Program-made: the position numbers and the translations under genes | Part shown: piece by piece, positions 16,277-24,937 of the stretch | How the letters are laid out: each line of letters opens with the position of its first letter | Position numbering within the stretch: the stretch's first letter is position 1 | Notes under the pieces: generated by a model | Told to the model about the DNA's origin: nothing | The model's input: the letters and a program-made list of their open reading frames with translations, nothing else | Databases searched by the model: none | Assembly (NCBI GenBank): GCA_019744975.1 | Contig: JAIETP010000015.1 | Span: 120,929 to 171,806, forward strand | Direction: 5' to 3' | Source of the DNA: Burkholderiales bacterium | GTDB lineage: Bacteria; Pseudomonadota; Gammaproteobacteria; Burkholderiales; SG8-41 | DNA length: 50,878 nucleotides

Positions 16277-17479
16277 ATGCTCAACGCTTATCTGTACGAA
16301 GGACTGCGCACCCCGTTCGGCCGCCATGGCGGCACGCTGGCAAAAGTCCGCCCCGATGACCTGCTCGCCGACGTGATGAAAAACGTGATGGCCAAATCCA
16401 AATTCAAGGTGGAGCAGGTTGAAGACATCGTTGTCGGCTGCGGCAACCAGAGCGGTGAAGACAGCCGCTGCGTGGCGCGCCATGCCGGCCTCGCAGCCGG
16501 TTTCCCGATTGAAATTCCGGGCACCGTCCTGCAGCGCAACTGCGCCAGCGGTCTTGGCGCACTGGCCCATGCCGCGCATTCGATCACGGCGGGTGAGGGT
16601 GATGTGTTCATCGTCGGCGGTGTCGAGAGCATGAGCCGTTCGCCGATCATCATCAGCCGCGCCGAAAGCCCGTTTGATCGCGGCATCAAGATGGCCGACA
16701 CCACCATCGGCCCGCGTTTCTCCAATCCGAAACTGGCCAAACAGTTTGGCGACCATCAGATGCCGCAGACCGCCGACAATCTGGCGCGCGAGTACGGCAT
16801 CACCCGCGAACAGGCGGATACCTTTGCCGCCGCCTCCCAGCAGAAATTTGCACTCGCCAAAGGCGAGGGTTTTTTTGCCGGTGAGATCGCGCCGGTCGAA
16901 ATGCCGGCGAGCCGCAAAGGTCCGGTTCCCGCAGTGGCCGAGGACGAACATCCCCGTCCCGGCACCGAAATCGCAGCCCTGGCCAAGATGAAGACCCTGT
17001 ACGAAGGCGGCGTAACCACGGCCGGCAATGCGTCCGGCGTCAATGACGGTGCCGTCGCGCTGGTGGTGGGTTCACTCGCTGCCGGTGAAAAAGCCGGCGC
17101 CAAACCGATGGCCCGCGTCATTGCCAGTGCGGCGATGGGCGTGCGTCCCGACATCATGGGTATCGGCCCGGTTGCCGCCTCGCAAAAAGCGCTGGCGCGC
17201 GCCGGGCTCAGCCTGAAGGACATGGACATCATCGAGATCAATGAAGCGTTTGCGGCTCAGGTGCTGGCCTGCCTGAAAGGCCTCGGCGTGGCCTTCGATG
17301 ACAAACGCGTCAATCCGAATGGCGGCGCGATTGCGGTGGGTCACCCGATCGGTGCTTCCGGTGCGCGTATTGCTCTGACCGCGGCGCGGCAGTTGCAGCG
17401 CAGCGGCGGCAAATATGCGCTGGTGTCGTTGTGTATCGGCGGCGGGCAGGGCATGGCTGTTGTGCTGGAGCGCGTATAA
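16277..17479 (+). CDS. Acetyl-CoA acyltransferase (thiolase)
   Basis: A 400-residue degradative-type thiolase cleaving 3-ketoacyl-CoA with CoA to acetyl-CoA and a shortened acyl-CoA. The nucleophilic cysteine is C89 in QRNCASGLGALAHA; H356 lies in GGAIAVGHPIGASGAR and the proton-shuttle C386 in SLCIGGGQG. Length is standard. It is the last gene of the cluster and is followed by a long hairpin at 17499-17529. Together with the upstream genes it completes activation, dehydrogenation, hydration/isomerisation, oxidation and thiolysis. Confidence 0.95.
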   Translation: MLNAYLYEGLRTPFGRHGGTLAKVRPDDLLADVMKNVMAKSKFKVEQVEDIVVGCGNQSGEDSRCVARHAGLAAGFPIEIPGTVLQRNCASGLGALAHAAHSITAGEGDVFIVGGVESMSRSPIIISRAESPFDRGIKMADTTIGPRFSNPKLAKQFGDHQMPQTADNLAREYGITREQADTFAAASQQKFALAKGEGFFAGEIAPVEMPASRKGPVPAVAEDEHPRPGTEIAALAKMKTLYEGGVTTAGNASGVNDGAVALVVGSLAAGEKAGAKPMARVIASAAMGVRPDIMGIGPVAASQKALARAGLSLKDMDIIEINEAFAAQVLACLKGLGVAFDDKRVNPNGGAIAVGHPIGASGARIALTAARQLQRSGGKYALVSLCIGGGQGMAVVLERV

Positions 17480-17498
17480 GCGGCAGCGATGAATCAGG

Positions 17499-17529
17499 AT
17501 TTTCCGGGGTGGTCACCGCCCCGGAAAAT
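17499..17529. other. 11-bp perfect hairpin downstream of the thiolase gene
   Basis: ATTTTCCGGGG (17499-17509) and CCCCGGAAAAT (17519-17529) are perfect complements around a nine-base loop that itself contains the palindrome GGTCACC. No T-run follows on either strand, so a simple intrinsic terminator is unlikely. It may be a Rho-dependent or stabilising hairpin, or an operator. Confidence 0.55.
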
Positions 17530-17657
17530 GTGAACTTGGTCACGATTTTCAGTCGTGTGGCGCAAGGCAAACTTATCAAAATGGTAGATTTGCCCGCAAT
17601 TGTCGCGACGCGCATACTTTGACCCTGTTAAAAAGCACGGATGGTCAGGGGCTGAAA

Positions 17658-18032
17658 GTGAGTGACATGGAAACCATCGCCACGTTAAAACAGGGCACGC
17701 CGTTACCGCCGCAGAAATTGATTGAGCTGCGGTCCAAGGGCATGCACACGGTGCGCTTTGAATTCATCGTGCGCCTGCTGCGTCTGAATACCCAGATCAT
17801 TACCCTGTCGATTTACTGGGAAGACGGCCGCGAGTTCATGCAGATTCCCGCGGTGCAGAATGTCGAACGCAAACTGGTTTATGCCAGTGAGCCGCGGGTG
17901 CATGGCTTGTTCGATGACATGTCGCTGCTCTGTTATCCCCACGACGCAGCCGCCAAGAGCAAGGTCGATGCCGAGCTCGACAGAATGGTGGAGGTGATCG
18001 GGGAGTATGGCAGCAGGATGACGCGGAATTAA
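17658..18032 (+). CDS. Hypothetical protein (124 aa)
   Basis: A cytosolic-looking protein of about 124 residues with no signal or membrane segment. Visible features are PPQKLIELRSKGMHTVRFEF near the N-terminus, a hydrophobic strand region ITLSIYWEDGREFMQIP and an acidic, helical C-terminus. I do not recognise the family. GTG 17658 is chosen because AGGGG at 17647-17651 is well placed; an upstream TTG (17619) and a downstream ATG (17667) also open the frame. It stands alone, ends at a terminator and is convergent with rne. Confidence 0.65.
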   Translation: MSDMETIATLKQGTPLPPQKLIELRSKGMHTVRFEFIVRLLRLNTQIITLSIYWEDGREFMQIPAVQNVERKLVYASEPRVHGLFDDMSLLCYPHDAAAKSKVDAELDRMVEVIGEYGSRMTRN

Positions 18033-18070
18033 GCAGCTTTGGATGGCGCGCTGCAGTAAGCAGCAAACAA

Positions 18071-18100
18071 AAACGGCGCAGAATCTCTGCGCCGTTTTTT
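18071..18100 (+). terminator. Rho-independent terminator (bidirectional)
   Basis: A 9-bp perfect stem (18074-18082 with 18086-18094, CGGCGCAGA/TCTGCGCCG) with a three-base loop is flanked by AAA and by a run of seven T. It ends the 17658 gene and, because the other flank is A-rich, could also help to stop rne transcripts from the minus strand. Confidence 0.85.
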
Positions 18101-18104
18101 TAAA

Positions 18105-18126
18105 TATCAATAAAAACAATCACTTA
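18105..18126 (-). repeat. AT-rich boundary element, copy 3
   Basis: Minus-strand TAAGTGATTGTTTTTATTGA lies between the terminator and the rne stop codon. It is the loop-side part of a larger perfect 10-bp inverted repeat (AAATATCAAT 18102-18111 and ATTGATATTT 18127-18136). Confidence 0.55.
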
Positions 18127-18162
18127 ATTGATATTTTTCAGTAACGCTCTGATTCTTCAACC

Positions 18163-21000
18163 TTAGCCGCGAGTCTCTACCTGCTGCAAGGGCTCGCTGG
18201 GGACGTTCTCCACCGGCTGACGTACGCGTTTGACGCGTTTGGGCGCGCCGTCATCGGCAGAAGCCTGTGCCGCAGCCTGCTGGCGTTCCCGGCTGGTTTC
18301 GACTTGTTGCAAATCGGAAGGCCAGTCGAGTTTGAGCGCTTGCATCGGGGCGGCAGCCGGAGCAGGGGCCGCGGCCACGGGTTCGGCTACCGGAGCAACG
18401 GGCGCCCGGACAACGGGTTCCGTGTAGGCCGGTTGCTGGAAGACCGGTGCGGCTTCCGGTGCTGCTGTTTCTTCAGACATCGGCTCGGAGACGCGGGTCG
18501 ATTCCGGCATTTGCATGTACGGAACAGAGGCCGCATCCCGCATCGGCGCGTCATGCTGCACGGACTCGCGCACGATTTCCCCGACTGGGGCGACTTCAGC
18601 AACGGCAGCAACGACTTCCGGGGCTTGCTCGTATGCGATGTTGGCGCCCGGTACGGCATTGGCGGCATTCGGGTCCGGCACAAAGGGTGTGCGCGGGTAC
18701 CAGACGCGGTCGCCGCGTTGTTGCTGGCCCTGGCGTTCCTGCTGCTCGCCACGTTCACCGCGATCGGCGCCACCACGACGGCCACGGCGACGACGGTTGC
18801 CGCCACGCTCTTCGCCTTGTTGTTCAGCTGCCGGCGCGCCGCCATTGGCTGGCGTACCGTTGATGGCCATGGCCGCATCCAGCTGCGGCATGTCCTGTGC
18901 AGCGGCCGGGGATTGCACGGCCTGATCACGTTCCGGGCGGTCACGACGCTGCTGGTCGCGGCCTTGTTCTCGTCCTTCACCACGGCCGCCGCGACGCTGT
19001 TGTTGACCTTCGTTGCGGGCTTCGCCAGCGGCTCCGGCTTCGCGGTCCGGACGCTCGCCGCGACCGCGTCCACCACGGCCGCCACGCTCGCCACCACGGG
19101 CGCCGCGCTCATTGCGGCCAGACTCATTACGTCCTGACTCATTGCGTCCCGACTCTCCACGCTCGCCGCGTTGCGGACGACCGCCGCGGCCGCGGTCACC
19201 ATTGCCGCCGCGGGAGGCGGAGCGCTGGGTATTGCGTGCGGGCTCGGCTGTCGCGCTGGCTGCCGGTTCGGTTGACGGCTTGCGGCGGAACCAGCCCATG
19301 ATTTTGCCGATGATGGAATCTTCATCACCTGCAGGCAATGCGGTGGAGGGCGCTGCAGCCGCCGGTTCAGCGGCACGCATCGGTGCGGGCTGCATCTGCA
19401 TCGGCGTGATGCCTTTGACCGCGGCTTCCTGCTTGGGTGTCGCGGCTTCGGCTTCGGCGCCAGATTTGTCTTCTTCGCTGGGCAGCTGCACCATTTGATA
19501 ACTGGGCGCCAGCGGTTCGCTCTGGTTCAAGTCATCGTGACGCATCCGCGCGATGGTGTAGTTGGGCGTCTGCAGGTGAATATTCGGGATCAGCATCACA
19601 TTGACGCGATGACGGGACTCCAGCAGTTGCAGGTCAACGCGTTTTTCGTTGAGCAGGAAGGTGGCGACGTCCACCGGCACCTGGGCATGTACTGCCGCGG
19701 TGTTGTCCTTCATCGCCTCTTCCTGAATGATGCGCAGGATGTGCAATGCGGTCGATTCAGTGCCGCGGATATGGCCGGTGCCGTGGCAGCGCGGGCAGGC
19801 GCTGTGATTCGACTCGCCAAGCGAGGGGCGCAGCCGCTGACGCGACAGCTCCATCAGGCCAAAGCGGGAAATCTTGCCGATCTGCACGCGGGCGCGGTCG
19901 TATTTCAGTGCATCGCGCAGCCGGTTCTCGACTTCGCGCTGGTTGCGCTGTGATTCCATGTCGATGAAATCGATGACCACCAGGCCGCCCAGGTCGCGCA
20001 GACGCAGCTGGCGCGCAGCTTCATCGGCGGCTTCGAGGTTGGTGCGGAAGGCGGTTTCTTCGATGTCGGCGCCGCGGGTCGAACGCGCGGAGTTGACGTC
20101 GATGGAGACCAGCGCTTCGGTATGGTCGATGACAATCGCGCCGCCGGCGGGCAGGTTGACCGAGCGCGAAAACGCGGATTCGATCTGGTGCTCGATCTGG
20201 AAACGCGAGAACAGCGGCACGTCGTCACGGTAAAGCTTGGCGCGATCGACGTAATTCGGCATGACATGGCTCATGAACTGCACGGCCTGTTCATGGATCG
20301 ACTCGGTGTCGATCAGGATTTCGCCGATTTCCTCGTGGAAGTAGTCGCGGATGGCGCGGATGACCAGGCTGGATTCCTGGAAAATCAGGAATGCACCGTC
20401 CTGCTGTTTGGCCGCGCCTTCGATGGCGGTCCACAGCTGGAGCAGGTATTTCAGGTCCCAGTTCAGTTCTTCGGCACTGCGGCCGATGCCGGCGGTGCGG
20501 GCAATCACGCTCATGCCGTTGGGCACGTCGAGCTGGGCCACCGTTTCCTTGAGCTCGGCGCGTTCTTCGCCTTCGATACGGCGCGAGACGCCGCCGCCGC
20601 GGGGGTTGTTGGGCATCAGCACCAGGTAACGACCGGCGAGACTGATGAAGGTGGTCAGCGCGGCGCCCTTGTTGCCGCGTTCGTCCTTGTCGACCTGGAC
20701 GATGATTTCCTGGCGTTCGCGCAGGGCGTCCTGGATACGGGCCGTGCTGACGTTGATGCCGGACTTGAAGTAGGCGCGGGCGACTTCCTTGAACGGCAGA
20801 AAGCCGTGGCGGTCATTGCCGTAATCAACAAAGGCGGCTTCGAGACTGGGCTCGATGCGGGTGATGACGCCCTTGTATATGTTGCTTTTGCGCTGCTCTT
20901 TACCGGCGGATTCGATGTCGAGATCGATCAGTTTCTGACCGTCGACGATGGCAACGCGCAGCTCTTCGGCCTGCGTTGCATTGAACAACATGCGTTTCAT
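18163..21000 (-). CDS. rne: Ribonuclease E
   Basis: A 945-residue RNase E, the endonuclease that initiates mRNA decay and matures rRNA and tRNA, acting as a tetramer at the inner membrane. The N-terminal catalytic half is canonical: [21 protein letters not shown] start, S1 domain (about 38-120), DNase-like part with catalytic aspartates near 303 ([11 protein letters not shown]) and 346 (VIDFIDM), and the Zn-link CPRCHGTG near 401-406. The C-terminal half is low-complexity, rich in Arg/Gly and Pro/Ala, and holds three tandem NESGR units (15-nt repeats). It should bind RNA and degradosome partners. It is divergent from rluC, with hairpins in the presumed 5' UTR. Confidence 0.97.
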   Translation of the reverse strand: MKRMLFNATQAEELRVAIVDGQKLIDLDIESAGKEQRKSNIYKGVITRIEPSLEAAFVDYGNDRHGFLPFKEVARAYFKSGINVSTARIQDALRERQEIIVQVDKDERGNKGAALTTFISLAGRYLVLMPNNPRGGGVSRRIEGEERAELKETVAQLDVPNGMSVIARTAGIGRSAEELNWDLKYLLQLWTAIEGAAKQQDGAFLIFQESSLVIRAIRDYFHEEIGEILIDTESIHEQAVQFMSHVMPNYVDRAKLYRDDVPLFSRFQIEHQIESAFSRSVNLPAGGAIVIDHTEALVSIDVNSARSTRGADIEETAFRTNLEAADEAARQLRLRDLGGLVVIDFIDMESQRNQREVENRLRDALKYDRARVQIGKISRFGLMELSRQRLRPSLGESNHSACPRCHGTGHIRGTESTALHILRIIQEEAMKDNTAAVHAQVPVDVATFLLNEKRVDLQLLESRHRVNVMLIPNIHLQTPNYTIARMRHDDLNQSEPLAPSYQMVQLPSEEDKSGAEAEAATPKQEAAVKGITPMQMQPAPMRAAEPAAAAPSTALPAGDEDSIIGKIMGWFRRKPSTEPAASATAEPARNTQRSASRGGNGDRGRGGRPQRGERGESGRNESGRNESGRNERGARGGERGGRGGRGRGERPDREAGAAGEARNEGQQQRRGGRGEGREQGRDQQRRDRPERDQAVQSPAAAQDMPQLDAAMAINGTPANGGAPAAEQQGEERGGNRRRRGRRGGADRGERGEQQERQGQQQRGDRVWYPRTPFVPDPNAANAVPGANIAYEQAPEVVAAVAEVAPVGEIVRESVQHDAPMRDAASVPYMQMPESTRVSEPMSEETAAPEAAPVFQQPAYTEPVVRAPVAPVAEPVAAAPAPAAAPMQALKLDWPSDLQQVETSRERQQAAAQASADDGAPKRVKRVRQPVENVPSEPLQQVETRG

Positions 21001-21509
21001 TTTCTTCTCCCGCGCTCAAGGATTTGCACGGGATGCACACTACGGCAGCCGCCCGCAGGCGGCGGACTCAAAATATTTCAGTCGATTGACAGCTACATGA
21101 ATCGATCGTGATCAGTGTCCTGGTTATGCAGTGTGTATTGCGGGGAGTTGCGTAAAAAGCGGCGCAAAAAGCGGCGCAAAATGATCGCAAGTCCGGAATT
21201 CAAACAGTGCCTTGAGCGCGTAAATCATCTACTATCGCTACTTCCGTCGGTGAGCGACTTTAACCCTGTATTTTTGCCAGCCTCGACGCCAACTTCTTAG
21301 TTAACGCCATCGGCCATCGCAAACTTTATTGCAGTCACGGCAGTTTGCCGTGGCACTTGCAACAGTCCTGTCGCCGCATTCGCGTCATCCAGGCATCCAT
21401 TGCAGAGCGCGCCAGTGCCGGAATTCCGCCGCGTCGGGCTCTGGCCCATGATGCCGGTTTCGGCATCCGCGTCGTCCGTTAGTGGAGCGCTGCCAAGAAG
21501 TATAAGTAA
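21001..21509. promoter_or_regulatory. rne/rluC intergenic region with hairpins
   Basis: This 509-bp gap has no convincing gene. On the rne side there is a GC-only hairpin (GCCGCC/GGCGGC at 21048-21063 with a four-base loop) about 48 nt upstream of the rne ATG. Farther out is a 12-bp tandem pair (AAAAAGCGGCGC at 21154-21177) and a 7-bp perfect hairpin (CACGGCA/TGCCGTG, 21336-21352). In enterobacteria rne has a long structured 5' UTR that mediates autoregulation by RNase E; these structures may do the same here, which is inference. I cannot pick a convincing promoter for either gene. Confidence 0.45.
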
Positions 21510-22484
21510 ATGAACAAGTTAAGTAAAGATTCCACATTACGGCAGGTATTGCGGCAGCCTGTTGGCGAGGACGAGGCCGGCCAGCGCATCGACAACTACT
21601 TGATGCGACGGCTGAAAGGGGTGCCGAAAAGCCATGTCTACCGGATCCTGCGCAGCGGAGAGGTCCGGGTCAACAGCGGCAGGATCGGCCCGGACTACCG
21701 GTTGAAGGCCGGCGACCTGCTGCGTATCCCGCCGGTACGCACGGCGGAACCGGCCGCCGTCCGGCCCATGCCCAAAAACGCCTATACCCCCGTCATCCTG
21801 TTTGAAGATGAAGCCCTGCTCGTGGTCGACAAGCCCTCAGGGCTGGCGGTGCATGGCGGGAGCGGGGTCAGTTTCGGGGTGATCGAGGCGCTGCGCCAGG
21901 GTCGTCCGGACAGCAAATTCCTCGAACTGGTGCACCGGATCGACCGTGATACCTCCGGTGTGCTGATGCTGGCGAAAAAACGCGCTGCACTGGTCGAGTT
22001 GCACCGCCAGATGCAGGCCGGTGAAATCGAAAAACACTATCGGGTGCTGGTCAAAGGCCTGTGGACCGAACGTAAACGGCTGATCGATCTGCCGCTGGAA
22101 AAACATGTGCGCTCCTCGGGTGAGCGACGGGTCAATGTCGGCGCCGAGGGCGACCAGGCGATCACCATTTTCCGGCTGGAGCGGCGCGTCGGCCCGTACA
22201 GCCTGCTCGATGCCGAACTCAAAACCGGTCGCACGCACCAGATCCGGGTGCACCTGGCGCATCTGGGTTTTCCGATCCTTGGCGACGACAAGTATGGCGA
22301 TTTCACGCTGAACAAGGCCTTGCCGAAACAGGGGCTGAAACGCATGTTTCTGCATTCCTGCCGCATCGTCGTCCGTCACCCGCTGAGCCGGGAGCGGGTG
22401 ACCTTCGAGGCGCCGCTGCCGGAAGAATTGCGCGCCTTTATCGAAATCACGGGAAAAGCAAAAAAACATGCCCCGGCAGTTTGA
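21510..22484 (+). CDS. rluC: 23S rRNA pseudouridine synthase (RluC type)
   Basis: A 324-residue RluA-family pseudouridine synthase. An S4 RNA-binding domain (about 18-80, GQRIDNYLMRRLKGVPKSHVYR) precedes the catalytic domain with the nucleophilic D145 in HRIDRDTSGVLMLAKK and the RTHQIRVHLAHLGFPILGD motif near 250. RluC converts U955, U2504 and U2580 of 23S rRNA in E. coli. The rne-rluC divergence is the same as in E. coli and supports RluC over RluD. Its last 17 nt overlap the next gene, implying translational coupling. Confidence 0.93.
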   Translation: MNKLSKDSTLRQVLRQPVGEDEAGQRIDNYLMRRLKGVPKSHVYRILRSGEVRVNSGRIGPDYRLKAGDLLRIPPVRTAEPAAVRPMPKNAYTPVILFEDEALLVVDKPSGLAVHGGSGVSFGVIEALRQGRPDSKFLELVHRIDRDTSGVLMLAKKRAALVELHRQMQAGEIEKHYRVLVKGLWTERKRLIDLPLEKHVRSSGERRVNVGAEGDQAITIFRLERRVGPYSLLDAELKTGRTHQIRVHLAHLGFPILGDDKYGDFTLNKALPKQGLKRMFLHSCRIVVRHPLSRERVTFEAPLPEELRAFIEITGKAKKHAPAV

Positions 22485-23124
22485 GTTGCTGGTGTTTGAC
22501 TGGGACGGCACGCTGATGGATTCCGCTGCGGCCATTTCCGAATCATTGCAGGCGACCTGCGCCGAGTTGGGCTTGCCGATACCGAGCAGGGAGCGGGCGC
22601 GTTATGTGATCGGACTGGGACTGGCGGACGCGCTGGCTTATGTGCTGCCGGAATTGCCGGCAGCGGATTACCCGAAAGTGCTGGATCATTTCCGGGTGCA
22701 TTTCCTGTGCCGCGATGCCGGGACCACCTTGTTTCCCGGCGCCGCGGACATGATCCGTGAACTGCACGCCACGGGTTTTATGCTCGCCGTTGCCACCGGC
22801 AAGAGCCGCCGCGGATTGGACCGGGCCTTGCATGAAACCGGATTGAAGGATTTTTTTCATGCGACACGCTGTGCCGATGAGGGTTTTTCAAAACCCCATC
22901 CGGGCATGCTGGAAGCGGTGATGGGCGCGCTGGCCAAGCCGCCTGCGGCAACGGTAATGATCGGTGACACCACGCATGACCTGGAAATGGCAAAAGCTGC
23001 CGGTGTGGCCGCGGTTGCCGTAACCTATGGGGCGCATGAGCGTGCCGCGCTGACCGCCTGCAAGCCGCTGGCGACGGTGGATGAATTGCGGGGCTTGCGC
23101 AGTTGGTTAATGTTACGGGCGTAA
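22468..23124 (+). CDS. HAD-superfamily phosphatase (phosphoglycolate phosphatase-like)
   Basis: A 218-residue HAD hydrolase with motif I FDWDGTLMDS (nucleophile D11, acid D13), a helical cap inserted after it, motif II VATGK, a lysine in FSKPHPGM and motif IV GDTTHDLEMAKAAG. It should dephosphorylate a small phosphorylated metabolite; phosphoglycolate or pyrophosphate are family examples. It overlaps the rluC 3' end by 17 nt. Its own 3' end lies inside a tandem GTTACGGGC repeat, so the last codons and the stop come from repeat sequence. Confidence 0.9.
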   Translation: MPRQFELLVFDWDGTLMDSAAAISESLQATCAELGLPIPSRERARYVIGLGLADALAYVLPELPAADYPKVLDHFRVHFLCRDAGTTLFPGAADMIRELHATGFMLAVATGKSRRGLDRALHETGLKDFFHATRCADEGFSKPHPGMLEAVMGALAKPPAATVMIGDTTHDLEMAKAAGVAAVAVTYGAHERAALTACKPLATVDELRGLRSWLMLRA

Positions 23125-23165
23125 TGTTACGGGCGAAAACGTTACGGGCAAAAACGCGACGGGCT
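23110..23165 (+). repeat. Short tandem repeat, about 14-16 bp period
   Basis: Four units with the core GTTACGGGC (last one GCGACGGGC) follow one another, separated by A-rich spacers, across the 3' end of the HAD phosphatase gene and into the gap before the S49 peptidase gene. Confidence 0.75.
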
Positions 23166-23195
23166 TGATGGTGGAGCGGTAACATCGTATTTTTA

Positions 23196-23217
23196 TAAGT
23201 ATTTGTTTTTAAAGGAA
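23196..23217 (+). repeat. AT-rich boundary element, copy 4
   Basis: TAAGTATTTGTTTTTAAAGG sits immediately before the S49 peptidase start. Its terminal AAAGGAAA provides the likely Shine-Dalgarno sequence of that gene. Confidence 0.6.
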
Positions 23218-23222
23218 ATTAT

Positions 23223-24173
23223 ATGTCAGATCAACCGGGTGGTCCGCAGTGGGAACGCGCAGTGCTGGAGAAGGTGGCGCTGGCCGCGATCCAGGAACAA
23301 CGCCGCTCGCGGCAGTGGAGCATGTTCTTCAAGATGATGGTGCTGCTCTATCTGTTCGTGTTGCTGTTCATCGGCATGGGCTGGTACAGCAAAGGTGATG
23401 CCTCACCGGGCAGTCATACCGCACTGGTCGACATCAGCGGCGTGATCGCTCCGGGCAGCACAGCGAGCGCCGACAGAATCATGGCCGGCATGCAGGCTGC
23501 GTTCAAGGATAAAAACACCAAGGGCGTGATCCTGCGCATCAACAGTCCCGGCGGCAGCCCGGTACAGGCCGGTTACATCTATGACGAAATCAAACGTCTG
23601 CGCGCCAAACATCCGGAAATTCCGCTGTATGCCGTGGTCGAAGACATCTGCGCCTCCGGTGGTTATTACATCGCCGCGGCCGCCGACAAAATTTATGTCG
23701 ACAAGGCCAGCATCATCGGTTCCATCGGCGTACTGATGGATGGTTTCGGTTTTACCGGCACCATGGAAAAACTCGGCGTTGAACGCCGTCTGCTGGCCGC
23801 CGGCAAAAACAAGGGTTTCCTTGATCCGTTCTCGCCGATCCAGCCTGAACAAACCGCGCATGCCGAAACCCTTCTCGACGACATCCACCAGCAGTTCATC
23901 ACGGTGGTGCGCCAGGGGCGCGGCAAACGACTGAAGGAAACCCCGGACATGTTTTCGGGCCTGCTGTGGGTCGGCAAAAAGAGCATCGATCTCGGTCTGG
24001 CCGACGCGCTGGGCAGCCTGGAATATGTCGCCCGTGAAGTTGTCAAGGCCGAGGACATCGTCGACTACACCCAGCAGGAAAACATCGCCGAACGTTTCGC
24101 GCGTCGCTTCGGTGCGGCCAGTGCTGAAACCCTGCTCAAATTCAGCGGGCTGGGCGGCTTTAATGTCAGGTAA
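23223..24173 (+). CDS. S49-family signal peptide peptidase (short SppA type)
   Basis: A 316-residue membrane-anchored serine protease: a cytoplasmic N-terminus, one membrane helix (about 35-58) and a periplasmic or membrane-facing protease domain. The Ser nucleophile is S145 in CASGGYYIAAAADKI and the general base is most likely K197 in AGKNKGFLDPFSP, 52 residues later, the same spacing as S147-K199 in the B. subtilis enzyme. NSPGGSP at about 104-110 forms the oxyanion region. It removes leftover signal peptides or damaged membrane proteins. The length is that of the short, single-domain type. It converges on the RsmI-like gene. Confidence 0.93.
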   Translation: MSDQPGGPQWERAVLEKVALAAIQEQRRSRQWSMFFKMMVLLYLFVLLFIGMGWYSKGDASPGSHTALVDISGVIAPGSTASADRIMAGMQAAFKDKNTKGVILRINSPGGSPVQAGYIYDEIKRLRAKHPEIPLYAVVEDICASGGYYIAAAADKIYVDKASIIGSIGVLMDGFGFTGTMEKLGVERRLLAAGKNKGFLDPFSPIQPEQTAHAETLLDDIHQQFITVVRQGRGKRLKETPDMFSGLLWVGKKSIDLGLADALGSLEYVAREVVKAEDIVDYTQQENIAERFARRFGAASAETLLKFSGLGGFNVR

Positions 24174-24192
24174 ATGCGGTGAGGTAAATGCG
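24168..24192 (+). repeat. Two-copy tandem repeat at the S49 gene end
   Basis: AGGTAAATGCG occurs at 24168-24178 and again at 24182-24192 (14-bp period), spanning the stop codon of the peptidase gene and the gap before the convergent gene. Confidence 0.7.
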
Positions 24193-24193
24193 A

Positions 24194-24937
24194 TCAGCTG
24201 GCGCGGCGGGTACCCTTGGCGCAATAAAGCAGGAACACCGATGGGCGTTTGTCCAGTTCGGGAATGTTCCTGCGCCAGTCGGCGATGCTGCGGGTCATGA
24301 TCTGCTCGCCGGGCTGGGTGATGTCGGTGGCAATGCACAGCAGGGTTTGCGGCGAACATTCCGCGAGCAGGGCCTGCAGCATCGCGTCATTGCGGTAGGG
24401 AGTTTCGATAAAAATCTGCGTGGCGTCGTCGCGTCGCGAGCGTTGCTCCAGATCGCGCACATGCCATGCCCGCCGGGTTTTTTCGATTGGCAGATAGCCG
24501 TGGAAAACAAAGTTCTGGCCGTTCAGCCCTGAAGCCATCAGTGCCAGCAGGATGGCCGACGGCCCGACCAGCGGCACCACACGGATCCCGGCTTCGTGCG
24601 CCGCGCGCACCAGCAGCGCGCCGGGATCCGCAACCGCTGGACAACCCGCTTCAGATACCAGCGCCACATCGATGCCGTCCAGCAGTGGTGCGAGCAGCGC
24701 GGGGATGGCCGCGGCCGGCGTGTCCTTGCTCAACTCATTGATGGTTGCCGTGTTGATCGGGCGCGGATAGTCGACCTGCTTGAGAAAGGCGCGTGCGGAT
24801 TTCGGATTTTCAGCGATGAAATGGCTGAGGCGATGCGCGACTTGGCGTGAACCCGCCGGCAATGTGCTGTCGAGCGCGTTATCGCCCAGTCCTGTCGGCA
24901 GCAGGTAAAGGATGCCGCGGGGCGTTTTAGCAGTCAT
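24194..24937 (-). CDS. SAM-dependent methyltransferase, tetrapyrrole methylase/RsmI-like
   Basis: A 247-residue protein of the tetrapyrrole-methylase fold related to RsmI. Recognisable parts are GILYLLPTGLGDN at the start, SEAGCPAVADPGALLVRAAHEAGIRVVPLVGPSAILLALMASG in the middle (the SAM-binding DPG and GPSA loops, in two stretches) and IFIETPYRNDAMLQALL. RsmI itself methylates C1402 of 16S rRNA and is about 40 residues longer; this shorter paralogue is commonly found beside maf/yceF and its substrate is unknown. Its ATG overlaps the stop of the Maf gene by four bases (ATGA), so the two are coupled. Confidence 0.85.
   Translation of the reverse strand: MTAKTPRGILYLLPTGLGDNALDSTLPAGSRQVAHRLSHFIAENPKSARAFLKQVDYPRPINTATINELSKDTPAAAIPALLAPLLDGIDVALVSEAGCPAVADPGALLVRAAHEAGIRVVPLVGPSAILLALMASGLNGQNFVFHGYLPIEKTRRAWHVRDLEQRSRRDDATQIFIETPYRNDAMLQALLAECSPQTLLCIATDITQPGEQIMTRSIADWRRNIPELDKRPSVFLLYCAKGTRRAS

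Noticed and set aside
21115-21300. A 61-codon plus-strand frame between rne and rluC
   Set aside because: It contains the 12-bp tandem repeat, coding KKRRKKRRK, and lacks a ribosome site or family resemblance; more likely leader sequence.
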